From assembly GCF_017696055.1 (NCBI RefSeq), contig NZ_JAAORG010000001.1, positions 868,001-932,000 of the forward strand: a stretch of DNA of 64,000 nucleotides, given 5' to 3'. Source of the stretch: Prochlorococcus marinus XMU1406 (lineage in GTDB: Bacteria; Cyanobacteriota; Cyanobacteriia; PCC-6307; Cyanobiaceae). The position numbers were made by a program, and so were the translations under genes. The notes under the pieces were generated by a model. The model made no database searches. It was given only the letters and a program-made list of their open reading frames with translations, and was not told the DNA's origin. This document shows positions 10,843-21,231 of this stretch, one piece after another (position 1 is the stretch's first letter; every line of letters starts with the position of its first letter).

Positions 10843-11697
10843 TTATTTTCTGTAAATCCTATCAGCTACTTTCAGAATTTGATAATTTAGTTCCACGTTG
10901 TGAACTCTCACAATATCAATATTAAATTGAGAACAAAGACAGCTTACTGCAAGTGTTCCAATATCTCTTTCCTTTGGTTTTTTCTCATTCAAAATTTCTC
11001 CTATAAATCTTTTCCTGGATGCACCTATCAAAATTGGCAAATTCCATTTTTTAAATACATCTAAGTGTTTTAAAATTTCCAAATTATGAACAATATCCTT
11101 TGAAAAACCAATTCCAGGATCAACTATTATATTTCTCTTAGAAATATTTTTTTCTAAAGCATTTTTTATTAAATTATCAAGCGAATTCTTAACATCATTC
11201 AATACATCTTCGTAATTAGATAGTTCATTCATATTTTGACTATTTCCACGACTATGAGTTATAACGAATGGGCAGTCGAATTTAGATACAACATCCAAAA
11301 TATTTATATCTCTTCTTCCTCCAGTGACATCATTTATCCAATTAGCACCATTTAAAAGAGCTTCATAAGCGACCTCAGAATTAAAGGTATCAATAGAAAT
11401 TAAAACATCTGGATATTCAGATTTTATTAATTTCAGATATGGGATCAATCTTTTTATTTCTATACAAGGGCCCACTTCCTCAGCCCCAGGCCTTGTACTC
11501 TGAGCACCAAGATCTATAACATCCACACCATTACACAAAAAATGATTAACTAGATCCAAAACTTTTTTTGAAGAGTTTAATTCACCACCATCACTAAATG
11601 AATCTGGAGTTAAATTAATAACCCCCATAATTGAAGTTTTTTGTCCCCAGCCTTTTGGCCATGGATCTTTCTTATTGATAATTGGCAATTCTTGCAA
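10843..11697 (-). CDS. folP: Dihydropteroate synthase
   Basis: FolP condenses 6-hydroxymethyl-dihydropterin diphosphate with p-aminobenzoate in folate synthesis. The family signature [11 protein letters not shown] is at residues 28-38, followed by [14 protein letters not shown] (second signature), [27 protein letters not shown] and the C-terminal [10 protein letters not shown]. Length (284) is normal. The ATG lies inside the 3' end of tpiA, an overlap of 26 bases, which suggests translational coupling and a common message with tpiA. Confidence 0.96.
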   Translation of the reverse strand: MQELPIINKKDPWPKGWGQKTSIMGVINLTPDSFSDGGELNSSKKVLDLVNHFLCNGVDVIDLGAQSTRPGAEEVGPCIEIKRLIPYLKLIKSEYPDVLISIDTFNSEVAYEALLNGANWINDVTGGRRDINILDVVSKFDCPFVITHSRGNSQNMNELSNYEDVLNDVKNSLDNLIKNALEKNISKRNIIVDPGIGFSKDIVHNLEILKHLDVFKKWNLPILIGASRKRFIGEILNEKKPKERDIGTLAVSCLCSQFNIDIVRVHNVELNYQILKVADRIYRK

Positions 11698-12397
11698 AAC
11701 TTTTCGGATCTAATGAAGCCCCTCCAACTAAGACCCCATCTATATCAGTCATTGACATAATTTCGTCAATATTATTAGGCTTAACAGATCCTCCATATTG
11801 AATAATTACATCATCAAAACCTATTAATTTCCTAATCAAAGAACATATCTTGTTAGCGTCTTTAGCCTCACATGTTTTACCTGTCCCAATAGCCCATATT
11901 GGTTCATATGCAACAATTAAATTTGATGGATCTGTATTTTCTAATCCTTGTTCAACCTGTCTAGTAATAACTCTATCAGCTTCTCCTCTTTCTCTTTGTT
12001 CTAATGTTTCTCCAACACAAACTATCGGAGTTAGTCCACTAGATTGAGCAAAAACTGCTCTTTTATTAATTTGTTCGTCACTTTCACTAAAATATTTCCT
12101 TGGTTCACTGTGGCCAACTATTGCATATGAGACACCATGTTCAAGAAGCATTTTGGGGGATATTTCTGCAGTAAATGCTCCTTCTTCCTCCCAATGAATA
12201 TTTTGACTAGAAATATCTAAATAATTAAAATCAGAATGTCCAGAAAAGGTTGAAATCGCTGTAAAAGGTGGCGCAATAACAATTTTACGATCATTATTTA
12301 TTTTTTTTATTAAAGGTATAAACTCTTCTAAATAAGACTTAGCTTCAGCACAAGTCATATGCATTTTCCAATTACCAGCAATAACAGATTTTCTCAA
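11672..12397 (-). CDS. tpiA: Triosephosphate isomerase
   Basis: TpiA interconverts dihydroxyacetone phosphate and glyceraldehyde 3-phosphate in the Calvin cycle and glycolysis. The TIM-barrel catalytic residues are all present: Asn9 and Lys11 (GNWKM), His96 in VGHSEPR, and Glu165 in [11 protein letters not shown]. The phosphate-binding GGSVKPNN and VLVGGASL follow. The start codon is TTG, directly before [12 protein letters not shown], which is where the family normally starts. Length 241 is normal. The last 26 bases overlap folP. Confidence 0.97.
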   Translation of the reverse strand: MRKSVIAGNWKMHMTCAEAKSYLEEFIPLIKKINNDRKIVIAPPFTAISTFSGHSDFNYLDISSQNIHWEEEGAFTAEISPKMLLEHGVSYAIVGHSEPRKYFSESDEQINKRAVFAQSSGLTPIVCVGETLEQRERGEADRVITRQVEQGLENTDPSNLIVAYEPIWAIGTGKTCEAKDANKICSLIRKLIGFDDVIIQYGGSVKPNNIDEIMSMTDIDGVLVGGASLDPKSFARIANYQ

Positions 12398-12449
12398 AAT
12401 ACTATCTCCAAGAAAATTATATTAATATAAATTGAGTTGAATAGGCGAA

Positions 12450-12626
12450 TTATTCAAAAATTAATTCATTTTTTAGAAATATAACTTTATCTCCTTTATT
12501 TAATTTTCTTCCTCTCCTAGTTTCTATTACACCATTAACCCTAACAGAACCGGATTTAATAAAAACTTTTGCTTCTCCACCAGAAGAGACCAAATTTTTC
12601 CATTTTAAGAATTGATCCAATTTCAT
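12450..12626 (-). CDS. S4-domain RNA-binding protein, 58 aa
   Basis: This gene encodes a minimal S4 RNA-binding domain. Landmarks are KLDQFLKWKNLVSSGGEAK at the N-terminus, then FIKSGSVRVNGVIETRRGRK and GDKVIF, as in the YbcJ/YaaA-like S4 proteins. It has no other domain and no membrane segment. The likely role is RNA or ribosome binding, but the precise target is not shown by the sequence. It starts with ATG at 12626 and lies upstream of tpiA on the same strand, about 50 bases before it. Confidence 0.85.
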   Translation of the reverse strand: MKLDQFLKWKNLVSSGGEAKVFIKSGSVRVNGVIETRRGRKLNKGDKVIFLKNELIFE

Positions 12627-12684
12627 TATTTTATATAAGGAAAGATATTGGTAAAGTAGTATAAATAATTAAATATATAATATC

Positions 12685-14391
12685 TTGAGACTAATCCCAC
12701 CATTAAGACCGTATTTAAATAGGTTTTTAAAGGGTTTTATATGCATGCTTATATATGTAGCTTGTTGGCCTTTGTTAGCTTATTTAGCTGGAAACTTAAT
12801 TCCAGCAATTGGATCTGGTGATCTCTCAAAAGTCTCTAACATAATAATTAAGTCTTTATTTGTATTTTTAGTTCAAAAAACTGCTCAATTTGGACAAGAT
12901 GTATTCATAGCAAAACCATCTTTAGAAATTAGTGAAGTAATGAGAGGAAATTTATTTAGCAAAATTCAAAAAATAAAGATGAATTCTGTTGAACAAATTT
13001 CAGCCGGAGACATAACATATAGATTAACAGAAGATGCAGATAGGGTAAGCGAAGTTATTTATAAAACAGCTCAGGATACTATTCCGTGTACCTTACAATT
13101 AATAGCGGTTATAGTGTATATGTTTTATTTAGATTGGTCACTAACATTATCAACTTTTGTTCTAGCACCATTGATTATTCTTTCAGTTAATAGTTTTGGA
13201 AGAAGAGTTTTATTCGCATCTGAAAAAAGTCAAGAATCAACAAGTAATTTAGCTGGCTTAATAGGTGAATCTATAAATGGGATGTCGACGATAAGGGCTT
13301 TTGCTGCAGAAAATTGGATTGAGAAAAGATTTTATAAAAGATTAAGTGCAAATAAAAAAGCAAAATATAAAACACTAAAATTACTTGCATTTCAACATCC
13401 AGTTGTAGGTTTTGTTGAAGCATTTGGAATATTAGCAATATTAGGCTTAGGCGCCGCAAGAATCAATCTAGGCCTTCTAACAAGCGAAGAATTTAGTAGT
13501 TTCTTTGCTGCAATATTGATGCTTATTGATCCAATAAGCCATGTAAGTACAAATTTTAATGACTATAAACAGGCAGAAGCCTCAATAAAAAGGTTGAAAA
13601 ACATAAATCTAGAACCAATTGAAGATGATAGAGAAAATTTAAAAAAGATATCCAATATAGAAGGCAAAATTAGTTTCAAAAAAGTTAATTTCGCTTACAA
13701 AATAGAAAATCAAGTTCTTAAAAATATAAATTTAGAAATAAAAAAAGGGGAAGTCACAGCTTTCGTTGGAGCTTCTGGGGCTGGTAAAAGTACAATGTTG
13801 GCTTTGATATTAAAATTTATAACTCCAAATAATGGAGAAATTTTTATTGATGATAAAAATCTTAAGTTATTAAATACAAAAGATATTAGAAAAAAGATTG
13901 CATTAGTACAACAACAGCCTTTTTTGTTTTCAGGAAAAATTATTGATGTAATTAGAATGGGCAGAAATTTTACAAAAGAAGAAGTTATAGAATCAGCAAG
14001 AAAAGCTAACGCTCATAACTTCATTCAAAAGCTTCCTGAAAAATATGAAACTAAGATAACTGAAAGAGGATCAAATTTCTCAGGTGGTCAAATACAGAGG
14101 ATAGCAATTGCAAGAGCTATACTTGGGAACCCATCAATTCTTCTTTTAGATGAGGCGACAAGTGCGTTAGATGCAGAATCAGAATCTGAGGTCCAAGAAA
14201 GTCTTAATAGAGCCATGAAGGATAGAACAGTTATTGTAATTGCTCATAGATTAGCCACTACTCAAGAGGCAAATAAAATAGTTGTATTTGATAAAGGCGA
14301 AATTATTGAAGTTGGGAAACATATTGATTTAATAAATAAATCTGGAATTTATAAAGAATTATGTGAAAAACAATTGATTAAAAAATTATAA
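12685..14391 (+). CDS. ABC exporter, fused membrane and ATPase domains (MdlB/MsbA-like)
   Basis: A half-transporter of 568 residues: six membrane segments in the N-terminal 300 residues, then an ATPase domain. Walker A is GASGAGKST near residue 362, the signature is FSGGQIQRIAIARA, Walker B ILLLDEATSALD, and the H-loop IVIAHRLATT. Such proteins act as dimers and export lipids, peptides or drugs; the substrate is unknown here. The TTG start at 12685 is chosen because an in-frame TAA occurs 15 bases earlier and the first ATG would remove part of the N-terminus before the first span. A small DUF6447 gene follows 30 bases downstream. Confidence 0.93.
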   Translation: MRLIPPLRPYLNRFLKGFICMLIYVACWPLLAYLAGNLIPAIGSGDLSKVSNIIIKSLFVFLVQKTAQFGQDVFIAKPSLEISEVMRGNLFSKIQKIKMNSVEQISAGDITYRLTEDADRVSEVIYKTAQDTIPCTLQLIAVIVYMFYLDWSLTLSTFVLAPLIILSVNSFGRRVLFASEKSQESTSNLAGLIGESINGMSTIRAFAAENWIEKRFYKRLSANKKAKYKTLKLLAFQHPVVGFVEAFGILAILGLGAARINLGLLTSEEFSSFFAAILMLIDPISHVSTNFNDYKQAEASIKRLKNINLEPIEDDRENLKKISNIEGKISFKKVNFAYKIENQVLKNINLEIKKGEVTAFVGASGAGKSTMLALILKFITPNNGEIFIDDKNLKLLNTKDIRKKIALVQQQPFLFSGKIIDVIRMGRNFTKEEVIESARKANAHNFIQKLPEKYETKITERGSNFSGGQIQRIAIARAILGNPSILLLDEATSALDAESESEVQESLNRAMKDRTVIVIAHRLATTQEANKIVVFDKGEIIEVGKHIDLINKSGIYKELCEKQLIKKL

Positions 14392-14421
14392 CTCTATTTT
14401 AATTATTAAAAAGGTATTTCC

Positions 14422-14640
14422 ATGAGCGAAAACACAAATGATTCTGCAAATCCAGTTTTAACCTTTGAAGGGAAAAAATATTATATTAATGAACTTTCTA
14501 ATGAAATAAAAGAATCTATAAAAGTTTTACAAATAGCAGAGACACAACTTAAGATGCACCAAGATACTATCAATTTAATTTCAATTAGCCGAAACTCTTT
14601 GGTTAATCAATTAAGAGAAAAACTAAAAAACTTAGAGTAA
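14422..14640 (+). CDS. DUF6447-like protein, 72 aa
   Basis: The protein matches the short DUF6447 type: an N-terminal sheet-like motif LTFEGKKYYINELSNEIKE, then one long helix with ETQLKMHQDTINLISISRNS, ending in a charged tail. It is soluble and helical, probably with a short coiled coil. It follows the ABC exporter on the same strand and is convergent with carB, whose stop codon is 4 bases away. The function of the family is unknown. Confidence 0.75.
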   Translation: MSENTNDSANPVLTFEGKKYYINELSNEIKESIKVLQIAETQLKMHQDTINLISISRNSLVNQLREKLKNLE

Positions 14641-14644
14641 AATT

Positions 14645-17600
14645 TCAATAATTATGGATTTCTTGTAGAGAGTAAGAATCAATCTTATTATATTGCAAAG
14701 CTTTTATTGCTTTAATGGCGGCCTTTGCTCCAGGAATAGTTGTAAAAGTTGGAATATTATATTCTAGAGCAGCACGTCTTAAATAAACGTCATCATGAAG
14801 AGCCTGTGAGCCAATTGGAGTATTAATAACTAATTGAACAAGTCCCGAACGAATTAGGTCCTCAATATTTGGCCTGCCTTCATGAACTTTTAGCACTTCT
14901 TCAACCTGAATGCCTAAACTCACCAAATATGCAGCTGTACCTTTTGTTGCGATTATTTTAAATCCTAAAATCAACAGCTCTCTAGCTACATCCTCAAGAT
15001 TTTTTTTATCTAAATCATTTGTAGACAAAAAAGCTACTCCTTCTGAGGGGACACCATTTCCTGCAGCCAATTCGGACTTAGCATAAGCAATTCCAAAATC
15101 TTTAGCTAAACCCATCACTTCTCCAGTAGATCTCATTTCGGGGCCAAGTAATGTATCAGATCCAGGAAATCTTTTGAAAGGTAAAACAGCCTCTTTTACA
15201 GCCTGATATTTTGGGGAAAATTCTTGGGTGAAATTAACATCTTCTAATGTAAAACCTTGCATTAACTGGGTAGCTAATTTTGCAACTGGTTTACCTATTG
15301 CTTTTGAAACAAACGGGACTGTCCTAGATGCTCTTGGATTTGCTTCAAGAATAAATAATTTATTTTCTTCTTTATTTGTATTTGTTACTGCAAATTGCAA
15401 ATTAATTAAACCAACAACATTTAATCTTTGTGCAATTAATTTGGTCCAGTTCCTTACATTTTCTATTGTGGATGTTGAAAGAGAAATGGATGGCAAACAA
15501 CATGCAGAATCACCTGAATGAATTCCTGCCGGCTCCACATGTTCCATCAGACCAGCAATTACAACCGAACCCTCTGAATCGCATAAAGCATCAACATCTA
15601 TCTCTATAGCATTATTCAAATATTGATCAAGAAGGATTGGATGATCAGGGGAAACCCTAACTGCTTCAGAGATGTATCTCGATAATTCATTCTCATCTTT
15701 AACAATTTCCATTGCCCTTCCTCCTAAAACATAAGAAGGTCTTACAACCATGGGGAATCCTATATCTTTTGCAACTATTTCTGCTTCATTTTGATTACGG
15801 GCAATACCGTTTAAAGGTTGTCTAATACTTAGTTCTTCAAGTATTTTTGTAAATTCCTCTCTATCTTCTGCTAAATCGATAGACATTGGAGAAGTCCCAA
15901 GAATTTTTGATCCAGTTCTGACCCCATCTTTAGATTTAAGCCATTCAAATAAAGGTAATGATAATTTCAGTGGGGTTTGACCTCCAAATTGAACAATCAA
16001 ACCATATGGATTTTCAGCTTCTATAATGTTAATAACGTCTTCCAAAGTTACAGGCTCAAAATATAGAATATCGCTAGTGTCATAATCTGTTGATACAGTT
16101 TCAGGGTTACTATTAACCATTATTGTTTTATAACCATTTGTAGAGGCTTGATATGATGCATGACAACAACAGTAATCAAATTCTATTCCCTGACCAATTC
16201 TATTAGGACCTCCTCCCAGAATCATAATTTTTTTTGATTTACTATTTTCTAAAATCTCGCTATCAAAAACTTGAGAATTAAAATTAATGAAAGATTCTTC
16301 GTAAGTTGAATAATGATAAGGAGTTGAGGATGAGAATTCCGCTGAACAAGTATCAACAGTTTTATAAATTGGTATAATATTAAGTTTTTTTCTAAATCTT
16401 CTCACTTCAAAAAACTCAGAATTAGTTAATTTTGCTATCTGTTGATCTGAAAAGCCTAATTGCTTAGCATGTAACATCAAATCCCTATCTAGATCATAAA
16501 GTTCCTTTTCTTTCAAAAAATCATTTTCAAAATTAAAAATATTACGTAATTTTTCGATAAACCATGAATCTATATTAGTAGCTTCTTGAATATATGAATT
16601 AGTTTTCCCAAGCTGCATAGCTTTTTTAACTAGGAGAATTCTTTCAGAAGTAGGCTTTCTTAAACTATTTTTAATGTGACTCTCGTTTTTAAATTCATCT
16701 AGTGAATCACATTCCCATCCAAAAAGACCTACTTCTAATGACCTTAATGCTTTCTGAAATGATTCTTCAAAAGAGCGACCTATTGCCATTGACTCACCAA
16801 CGGATTTCATTGCAGTGCTTAATGTATTTGAAGAGCCTTTAAACTTTTCAAAGGCAAATCTTGGAATCTTAGTAACTACGTAATCAATTGATGGTTCAAA
16901 ACATGCAGGTGTTTTTTTTGTAATGTCATTAATAATCTCATCAAGTGTATAACCAACAGATAATAAAGCTGCAATCTTAGCTATTGGGAATCCAGTTGCT
17001 TTACTTGCCAAAGCAGAGGATCTACTCACACGGGGGTTCATTTCTATAACAATTACTTCTCCATTAGATGGATTTATTGCAAATTGAATATTACTTCCTC
17101 CTGTTTCAACTCCTACTTCTCTAATTATTTTCAATGACAAATCCCTCAATCTCTGATATTCCTTATCTGTTAAAGTCTGAGCAGGAGCTACAGTAATCGA
17201 ATCTCCAGTGTGGACACCCATTGGGTCCAAATTTTCAATACTGCAAACTATTACTACATTGTCAGCAGTATCTCTCATCACCTCTAGTTCAAACTCCTTC
17301 CATCCAATAAGTGATTTTTCAATCAATATTTGATTGCTTGGACTTTCCTCTAAGCCTGATTTAGACAACTCGACAAATTCTTCAAGGTTAAAAGCAATTC
17401 CACCTCCTACACCACCTAATGTAAATGCAGGTCTTATTATAAGAGGATAGGAACTAATTTTTTTTGATACCTCTATAGCTTCACCCAGGTTAGATGCAAT
17501 CCCAGATGGGCAAACATTTACATTTATTTTCTCCATCGATTCTTTAAACAATTTTCTATCTTCAGCTTTATTAATAGCTCTTAAATCAGCACCAATTAAT

Positions 17601-17941
17601 TCAATATTATTATGTTTTAAAAAATCTGATTCTGATAATTTAACCGCAAGATTCAAAGCGGTTTGACCTCCCATAGTGGGAAGAATCGCATCAGGTTTTT
17701 CTTTTAAAATGATCTGAGAAACAATATCAGGCGTCAATGGTTCAATATAAGTTTTATTTGCAATATCAGGATCAGTCATTATTGATGCTGGATTAGAATT
17801 TATCAAGATAATTTCATAACCAGCATTTCTTAAAGCTTTGCAAGCTTGAGTGCCAGAGTAATCAAATTCGCAAGCTTGTCCTATAACAATCGGGCCCGAA
17901 CCAAGAATAAGAATTTTTTTTAGATCACCTCTTTGAGGCAT
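14645..17941 (-). CDS. carB: Carbamoyl-phosphate synthase large subunit
   Basis: CarB makes carbamoyl phosphate from bicarbonate, ATP and ammonia delivered by the CarA glutaminase, feeding arginine and pyrimidine synthesis. The 1098-residue protein shows the duplicated architecture: two ATP-grasp halves, each introduced by an L/ILGSGP- or [11 protein letters not shown]-type loop (residues about 10 and 570), with [16 protein letters not shown] and [14 protein letters not shown] in the two metal-binding sites, and a C-terminal MGS-like allosteric domain with ATKGTAAYL. Length is normal. It is divergent from the DUF3318 gene, with a gap of about 110 bases holding both promoters. Confidence 0.98.
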   Translation of the reverse strand: MPQRGDLKKILILGSGPIVIGQACEFDYSGTQACKALRNAGYEIILINSNPASIMTDPDIANKTYIEPLTPDIVSQIILKEKPDAILPTMGGQTALNLAVKLSESDFLKHNNIELIGADLRAINKAEDRKLFKESMEKINVNVCPSGIASNLGEAIEVSKKISSYPLIIRPAFTLGGVGGGIAFNLEEFVELSKSGLEESPSNQILIEKSLIGWKEFELEVMRDTADNVVIVCSIENLDPMGVHTGDSITVAPAQTLTDKEYQRLRDLSLKIIREVGVETGGSNIQFAINPSNGEVIVIEMNPRVSRSSALASKATGFPIAKIAALLSVGYTLDEIINDITKKTPACFEPSIDYVVTKIPRFAFEKFKGSSNTLSTAMKSVGESMAIGRSFEESFQKALRSLEVGLFGWECDSLDEFKNESHIKNSLRKPTSERILLVKKAMQLGKTNSYIQEATNIDSWFIEKLRNIFNFENDFLKEKELYDLDRDLMLHAKQLGFSDQQIAKLTNSEFFEVRRFRKKLNIIPIYKTVDTCSAEFSSSTPYHYSTYEESFINFNSQVFDSEILENSKSKKIMILGGGPNRIGQGIEFDYCCCHASYQASTNGYKTIMVNSNPETVSTDYDTSDILYFEPVTLEDVINIIEAENPYGLIVQFGGQTPLKLSLPLFEWLKSKDGVRTGSKILGTSPMSIDLAEDREEFTKILEELSIRQPLNGIARNQNEAEIVAKDIGFPMVVRPSYVLGGRAMEIVKDENELSRYISEAVRVSPDHPILLDQYLNNAIEIDVDALCDSEGSVVIAGLMEHVEPAGIHSGDSACCLPSISLSTSTIENVRNWTKLIAQRLNVVGLINLQFAVTNTNKEENKLFILEANPRASRTVPFVSKAIGKPVAKLATQLMQGFTLEDVNFTQEFSPKYQAVKEAVLPFKRFPGSDTLLGPEMRSTGEVMGLAKDFGIAYAKSELAAGNGVPSEGVAFLSTNDLDKKNLEDVARELLILGFKIIATKGTAAYLVSLGIQVEEVLKVHEGRPNIEDLIRSGLVQLVINTPIGSQALHDDVYLRRAALEYNIPTFTTIPGAKAAIKAIKALQYNKIDSYSLQEIHNY

Positions 17942-18049
17942 AATTTAAAACCTTTGTTTATCACATGCTACTTATAAATGATCAGATGTTAATCAAGTTA
18001 CTTGAAAAGCAACATTTGTTTCTATAGTATTGAAAGAAATTAATTTTTT

Positions 18050-18688
18050 ATGAGCGAACTTCAGCGACTTAAAAGTTTGTTGCCTCCAGAAAATGAAAGT
18101 TGGGTATTTGTTGAAGCTGCTGCTGCTATAGACCCGCCTTTAATAACACTTGAGGAAATTGGTCGTGATGAAGTAGAAATCCAAATAGATTTAGATGAAT
18201 GGGATAATTTTGCAATTGACCACAGAAACTTATTATTTTGGCACGAGGTGGGGAAAATCCAAAATGATACAATCCCAAGAGATGGATGGGAAATGGCAGC
18301 TCTTGCGATAGGTCTCGGTGGGGCAATTGGGGAGTTATGGGTACAAGATGGTCTGCTTCTATTACTTGCACTAGGTTTGTCAAGTTTTGCAGGATATAGA
18401 TTATATATAAAAAATAATTCTGAAAAAAAACTTCAAGATGCTATTTTTGCAGATGAAAGAGCTATAGATCTTGCTTGTAGATTTGGATACAGCATTCCAA
18501 ATGCCTATAAAAGTCTAGGAGGAGCATTAAAGGAATTAATAGAAAAAACTCGAAAAAAGAAAAAAAGGAGTTTCTTTGAGGATAGACTAGAGGCATTAAG
18601 AAAAAGTGCAGAAAAGGCTAGATCAGAATTATCTCAGCAAGAAGGTTCAGAAAAATCAGTATCAAGTGAAAATGTTTATGGACAATAA
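18050..18688 (+). CDS. DUF3318 membrane protein, 212 aa
   Basis: This is a cyanobacterial DUF3318 protein. The N-terminus has LLPPENESWVFVEAAAAIDP, the middle has DHRNLLFWHEVGKIQ, and a hydrophobic region at about residues 82-121 forms two membrane segments. The C-terminal part, with AIDLACRFGYSIPNAYKSLG, is followed by a highly charged coil. Its function is unknown. It heads a tight plus-strand operon: rsfS begins 17 bases before its stop. The preceding gap to carB carries the likely promoter. Confidence 0.85.
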   Translation: MSELQRLKSLLPPENESWVFVEAAAAIDPPLITLEEIGRDEVEIQIDLDEWDNFAIDHRNLLFWHEVGKIQNDTIPRDGWEMAALAIGLGGAIGELWVQDGLLLLLALGLSSFAGYRLYIKNNSEKKLQDAIFADERAIDLACRFGYSIPNAYKSLGGALKELIEKTRKKKKRSFFEDRLEALRKSAEKARSELSQQEGSEKSVSSENVYGQ

Positions 18689-19022
18689 AAGTTTAGTATT
18701 AATGGCAGCTAAAGCATGTGATGATAAAAAGGCAAAAGATATAAAACTTATAAAAATAGACAAAGTTTCATTTATAAGTGAATGGATATTAATAGCAGAA
18801 GGATTGTCTGATGTACAGGTTAGATCTATAAGTAACTCAGTAGAAGGAGAGCTGAGAGAGAAGGCTAAAATTGAACCGATAAGAAAAGAAGGGATTAACG
18901 AGGCGAAATGGGCTTTGCTTGATTATGGTGATCTGATTGTAAATATATTTCAACCAGAAATAAGAAAATATTATGACCTTGAATCATTCTGGAGTAATGG
19001 AGATAATCTTACATTTCCATAA
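18672..19022 (+). CDS. rsfS: Ribosomal silencing factor RsfS (Iojap family)
   Basis: RsfS binds ribosomal protein L14 and blocks joining of the two subunits when nutrients are short. The family landmarks are AAKACDDKKAKDIKLIKIDK at the N-terminus, SEWILIAEGLSDVQVRSIS in the middle, and the signature EAKWALLDYGDLIVNIF at the C-terminus. The ATG at 18672 is chosen because the preceding in-frame codons are the shadow of the DUF3318 tail. The start overlaps the DUF3318 gene by 17 bases, so translation is probably coupled. Length 116 is normal for cyanobacteria. Confidence 0.93.
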   Translation: MFMDNKSLVLMAAKACDDKKAKDIKLIKIDKVSFISEWILIAEGLSDVQVRSISNSVEGELREKAKIEPIRKEGINEAKWALLDYGDLIVNIFQPEIRKYYDLESFWSNGDNLTFP

Positions 19023-19032
19023 TTATTATTTT

Positions 19033-19527
19033 ATGAACGAGTTTAAATGCCCTGTCCCTAAAGAGCAACAACCAACAAATGAATTCATAGAACTATCAAA
19101 GTCTAGAATTTTTTCTTGGCCAAAAACAAAAAAATCACTAATTATTATATTAATTAAATTTTGGCTAGTTGCTTTTGCTCTATTTCTTGTTATTTCTTCA
19201 GGAAGTGTATATTTCAAATCATCCATATTAAGATATAGCTTGTTAAGTTTTTTCAGCAGTTTATCAATACCTCTATTAATTTCTATACGGTTATATTTGG
19301 GTTGGAATCATGTATTTAAGAGATTAACATCGGAAAAAGTTGAATACGAAGAATCCGGTTGGTATGACGGTCAAATATGGAAAAAGCCATTAGTTTTGAA
19401 AGAAAAAGAATCTCTTATTGCCTCAATTGAGGTAAAGCCAATTTTAAAAAATTTAATTCAAATTTTTTCTATTATTTTGGTTTTAGCATTATCGGGCATT
19501 TTGCTTTTTCAATATATCAATTTCTAA
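19033..19527 (+). CDS. CGLD27/DUF1230 family membrane protein
   Basis: The start ATG at 19033 opens directly into the family signature MNEFKCPVPKEQQPTNEF, which fixes the reading start. Membrane segments lie at about residues 38-56, 66-86 and 144-161, and the soluble part has EESGWYDGQIWKKP. The family (also Ycf36 in algae) is found in cyanobacteria and plastids; a plant/algal member has been linked to iron-deficiency photosynthesis, but a direct role in cyanobacteria is not shown here. It lies 10 bases after rsfS and its stop TAA is directly followed by the ATG of the asparaginase gene. Confidence 0.88.
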   Translation: MNEFKCPVPKEQQPTNEFIELSKSRIFSWPKTKKSLIIILIKFWLVAFALFLVISSGSVYFKSSILRYSLLSFFSSLSIPLLISIRLYLGWNHVFKRLTSEKVEYEESGWYDGQIWKKPLVLKEKESLIASIEVKPILKNLIQIFSIILVLALSGILLFQYINF

Positions 19528-20493
19528 ATGAGTTCTAATTTCAAAAACCTCTACACTTCGAATAATCCTCCTTTACAAGCAACCTTAATGAGAGGATCAA
19601 ATATTGAGTCAATCCATAAAATTCATGCAGTTATTACTGACAAAAAAGGAAGGGTTTTAATGTGTGCAGGGAATCCAGAATATAAAAGTTTCATAAGGTC
19701 AGCATTAAAACCTTTTCAGGCAATACCTTTTGTTAGTAGTGGGGCCGTATCAAAAATCAATAATGAATCAAAATCAATTGCGTTAGCATGTGGATCACAT
19801 AGTGGATCAAAACTTCATTCGAGGGAAGCCTTCAAAATTTTATGGGAATATGACATTGACATTAATAATCTGAAATGTCCAAAATTAAAGACAAGTCCAT
19901 TAGAACATAATTGTTCAGGTAAACATGCTGCTTTTTTAGCTACATGCAAAAAAATGAACTGGCCATTAGATAGTTACTTAAAGGGAGATCATCCACTACA
20001 AATTGAAATATTCAGAATTGTATCTGAATTACTTGGAATCCCTTTATCTGAAATAAACGCAGAACGTGATGATTGTGGTGCCCCAACTCTTTATTTGAAA
20101 CTATTAGAAATGTCCAGATTATATTCACTTCTAAGTAGTTCCGAAACTGCTGAATTAGAACAAATAAGTAGAGCTATGACAATAAACCCAATAATGATAA
20201 GTGACATAAATAAATTTGATACAGAAATAATCAGAGCTTCTCATGGAAAAGTCATAGGTAAAGGTGGCGCAGAGGGAATACAGTGTCTATGTAAGGTAAA
20301 TGAAGGGATAGGGTTAGCTTTAAAAGTAGAAGACGGCTCAAGAAGAGCCAAACATGCTGTTAGTCTTCACTTACTAAAACAGCTAGAGTGGATATCTGAC
20401 TTAAGAATTCAAGACATTGAAGAAAAGGTGTTTAACTTTCCTGAAGGGGTACGACTTGAAGTTAAAGGTAAATTAAAATTCCAAGAATCCTAA
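19528..20493 (+). CDS. Asparaginase (thermolabile, Asparaginase_II family)
   Basis: The protein (321 residues) belongs to the Asparaginase_II family, which hydrolyses asparagine to aspartate and ammonia and is unrelated to the E. coli-type enzyme. Landmarks are IHAVITDKKGRVLMCAG, FIRSALKPFQAIPFV, ACGSHSG, KTSPLEHNCSGKHAAFL and ERDDCGAPTLYLKL, with the GKGGAEGIQ segment near the C-terminus. Its ATG follows directly on the stop of the preceding gene. The initiator tRNA gene begins 44 bases downstream. A nitrogen-recycling role is inferred. Confidence 0.9.
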   Translation: MSSNFKNLYTSNNPPLQATLMRGSNIESIHKIHAVITDKKGRVLMCAGNPEYKSFIRSALKPFQAIPFVSSGAVSKINNESKSIALACGSHSGSKLHSREAFKILWEYDIDINNLKCPKLKTSPLEHNCSGKHAAFLATCKKMNWPLDSYLKGDHPLQIEIFRIVSELLGIPLSEINAERDDCGAPTLYLKLLEMSRLYSLLSSSETAELEQISRAMTINPIMISDINKFDTEIIRASHGKVIGKGGAEGIQCLCKVNEGIGLALKVEDGSRRAKHAVSLHLLKQLEWISDLRIQDIEEKVFNFPEGVRLEVKGKLKFQES

Positions 20494-20537
20494 AAAAACA
20501 GAAAAATAACCCTTTCAGATGTATGCTATGTATATGT

Positions 20538-20614
<77 letters not shown>

Positions 20615-20619
20615 TTTAG

Positions 20620-20645
20620 AAGCAGCTTCAAGGCTGCTTTTTTAG
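20620..20645 (+). terminator. Rho-independent terminator of the initiator tRNA
   Basis: The arms AGCAGC and GCTGCT form a 6-bp stem with the loop TTCAAG, followed by a run of seven T. It lies directly behind the tRNA and so ends its transcript. Confidence 0.85.
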
Positions 20646-21012
20646 TCATTGCACTAGTAAGATTACAGCAAGTAGAAATATATAAAATAACTAAAGACTT
20701 TATATATTTATATCGTACTAAAAAGAGCTTATTAGAAATTATTTGAGATCCTTTTGAATAGAAAATTTGAAGTCAACTCTAACTAATAGACCAATAATGA
20801 TAAAAAATATTCCAATGTATGAGTTCAAAGATAGATCCAAAATATTGAATTTAATTATCTAATTAAATTTTAGCTCACAATTCGTTTCTATTAAATAAAT
20901 ATGCTAATAACAAATAATTTAAATAAATCTGAATGTTAGCCATTTTCATCGTTAATAAGTAATTTCATAAAGTAGAGTTAAAAAGTTAAAAATATCTAAT
21001 TAAGAAAGTAAA
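20646..21012. other. Gap between tRNA and small gene, mostly non-coding
   Basis: These 367 bases are very A+T rich and hold no confident gene. One open frame on the minus strand (20739-20840, TTG start) would encode 33 residues with a strong hydrophobic segment (YIGIFFIIIGLLVRVDF). An in-frame TAG lies shortly upstream and no ATG is present, so I treat it as a possible tiny membrane protein only. Otherwise I see no structured RNA, repeat or terminator here. Confidence 0.4.
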
Positions 21013-21156
21013 ATGCAGAATTTGCTACAGCGTGATTTAGGCTCAAGCTTATTGTCATTAGCTGTAATCATAGGTTGGTTAGGACTGTTTTTTGTATTTT
21101 TGAGAGTATTAACAATTTCAATAAAAAGAATCCTTGAAGCGATTTTCAAAAAATAA
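21013..21156 (+). CDS. Small single-span membrane protein, 47 aa
   Basis: The gene begins with ATG and encodes 47 residues. One strong hydrophobic segment spans about residues 12-34 (SLLSLAVIIGWLGLFFVFL), followed by a basic amphipathic tail (SIKRILEAIFKK). This is typical of the small membrane proteins of picocyanobacteria. It stands 75 bases upstream of the DUF2862 gene on the same strand and could share its transcript. I do not recognise a family and propose no function. Confidence 0.6.
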   Translation: MQNLLQRDLGSSLLSLAVIIGWLGLFFVFLRVLTISIKRILEAIFKK

Positions 21157-21231
21157 TAATTAATGAAATAAATCAATAATTCTGAATTAATCGCAAAAAT
21201 CCTTTATCACTAAGTATAATAACCTAAAAAA

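Noticed and set aside
15228-15521. Plus-strand frame of 97 codons within carB
   Set aside because: It is fully antisense inside the carB coding region and shows no features of its own.
18606-18671. Longer N-terminus of RsfS
   Set aside because: These codons overlap the DUF3318 tail in another frame and add no RsfS-like residues; ATG 18672 fits the family.
18973-19032. Longer N-terminus of the CGLD27 protein
   Set aside because: The extra residues are the shadow of the rsfS end; the family signature starts at ATG 19033.
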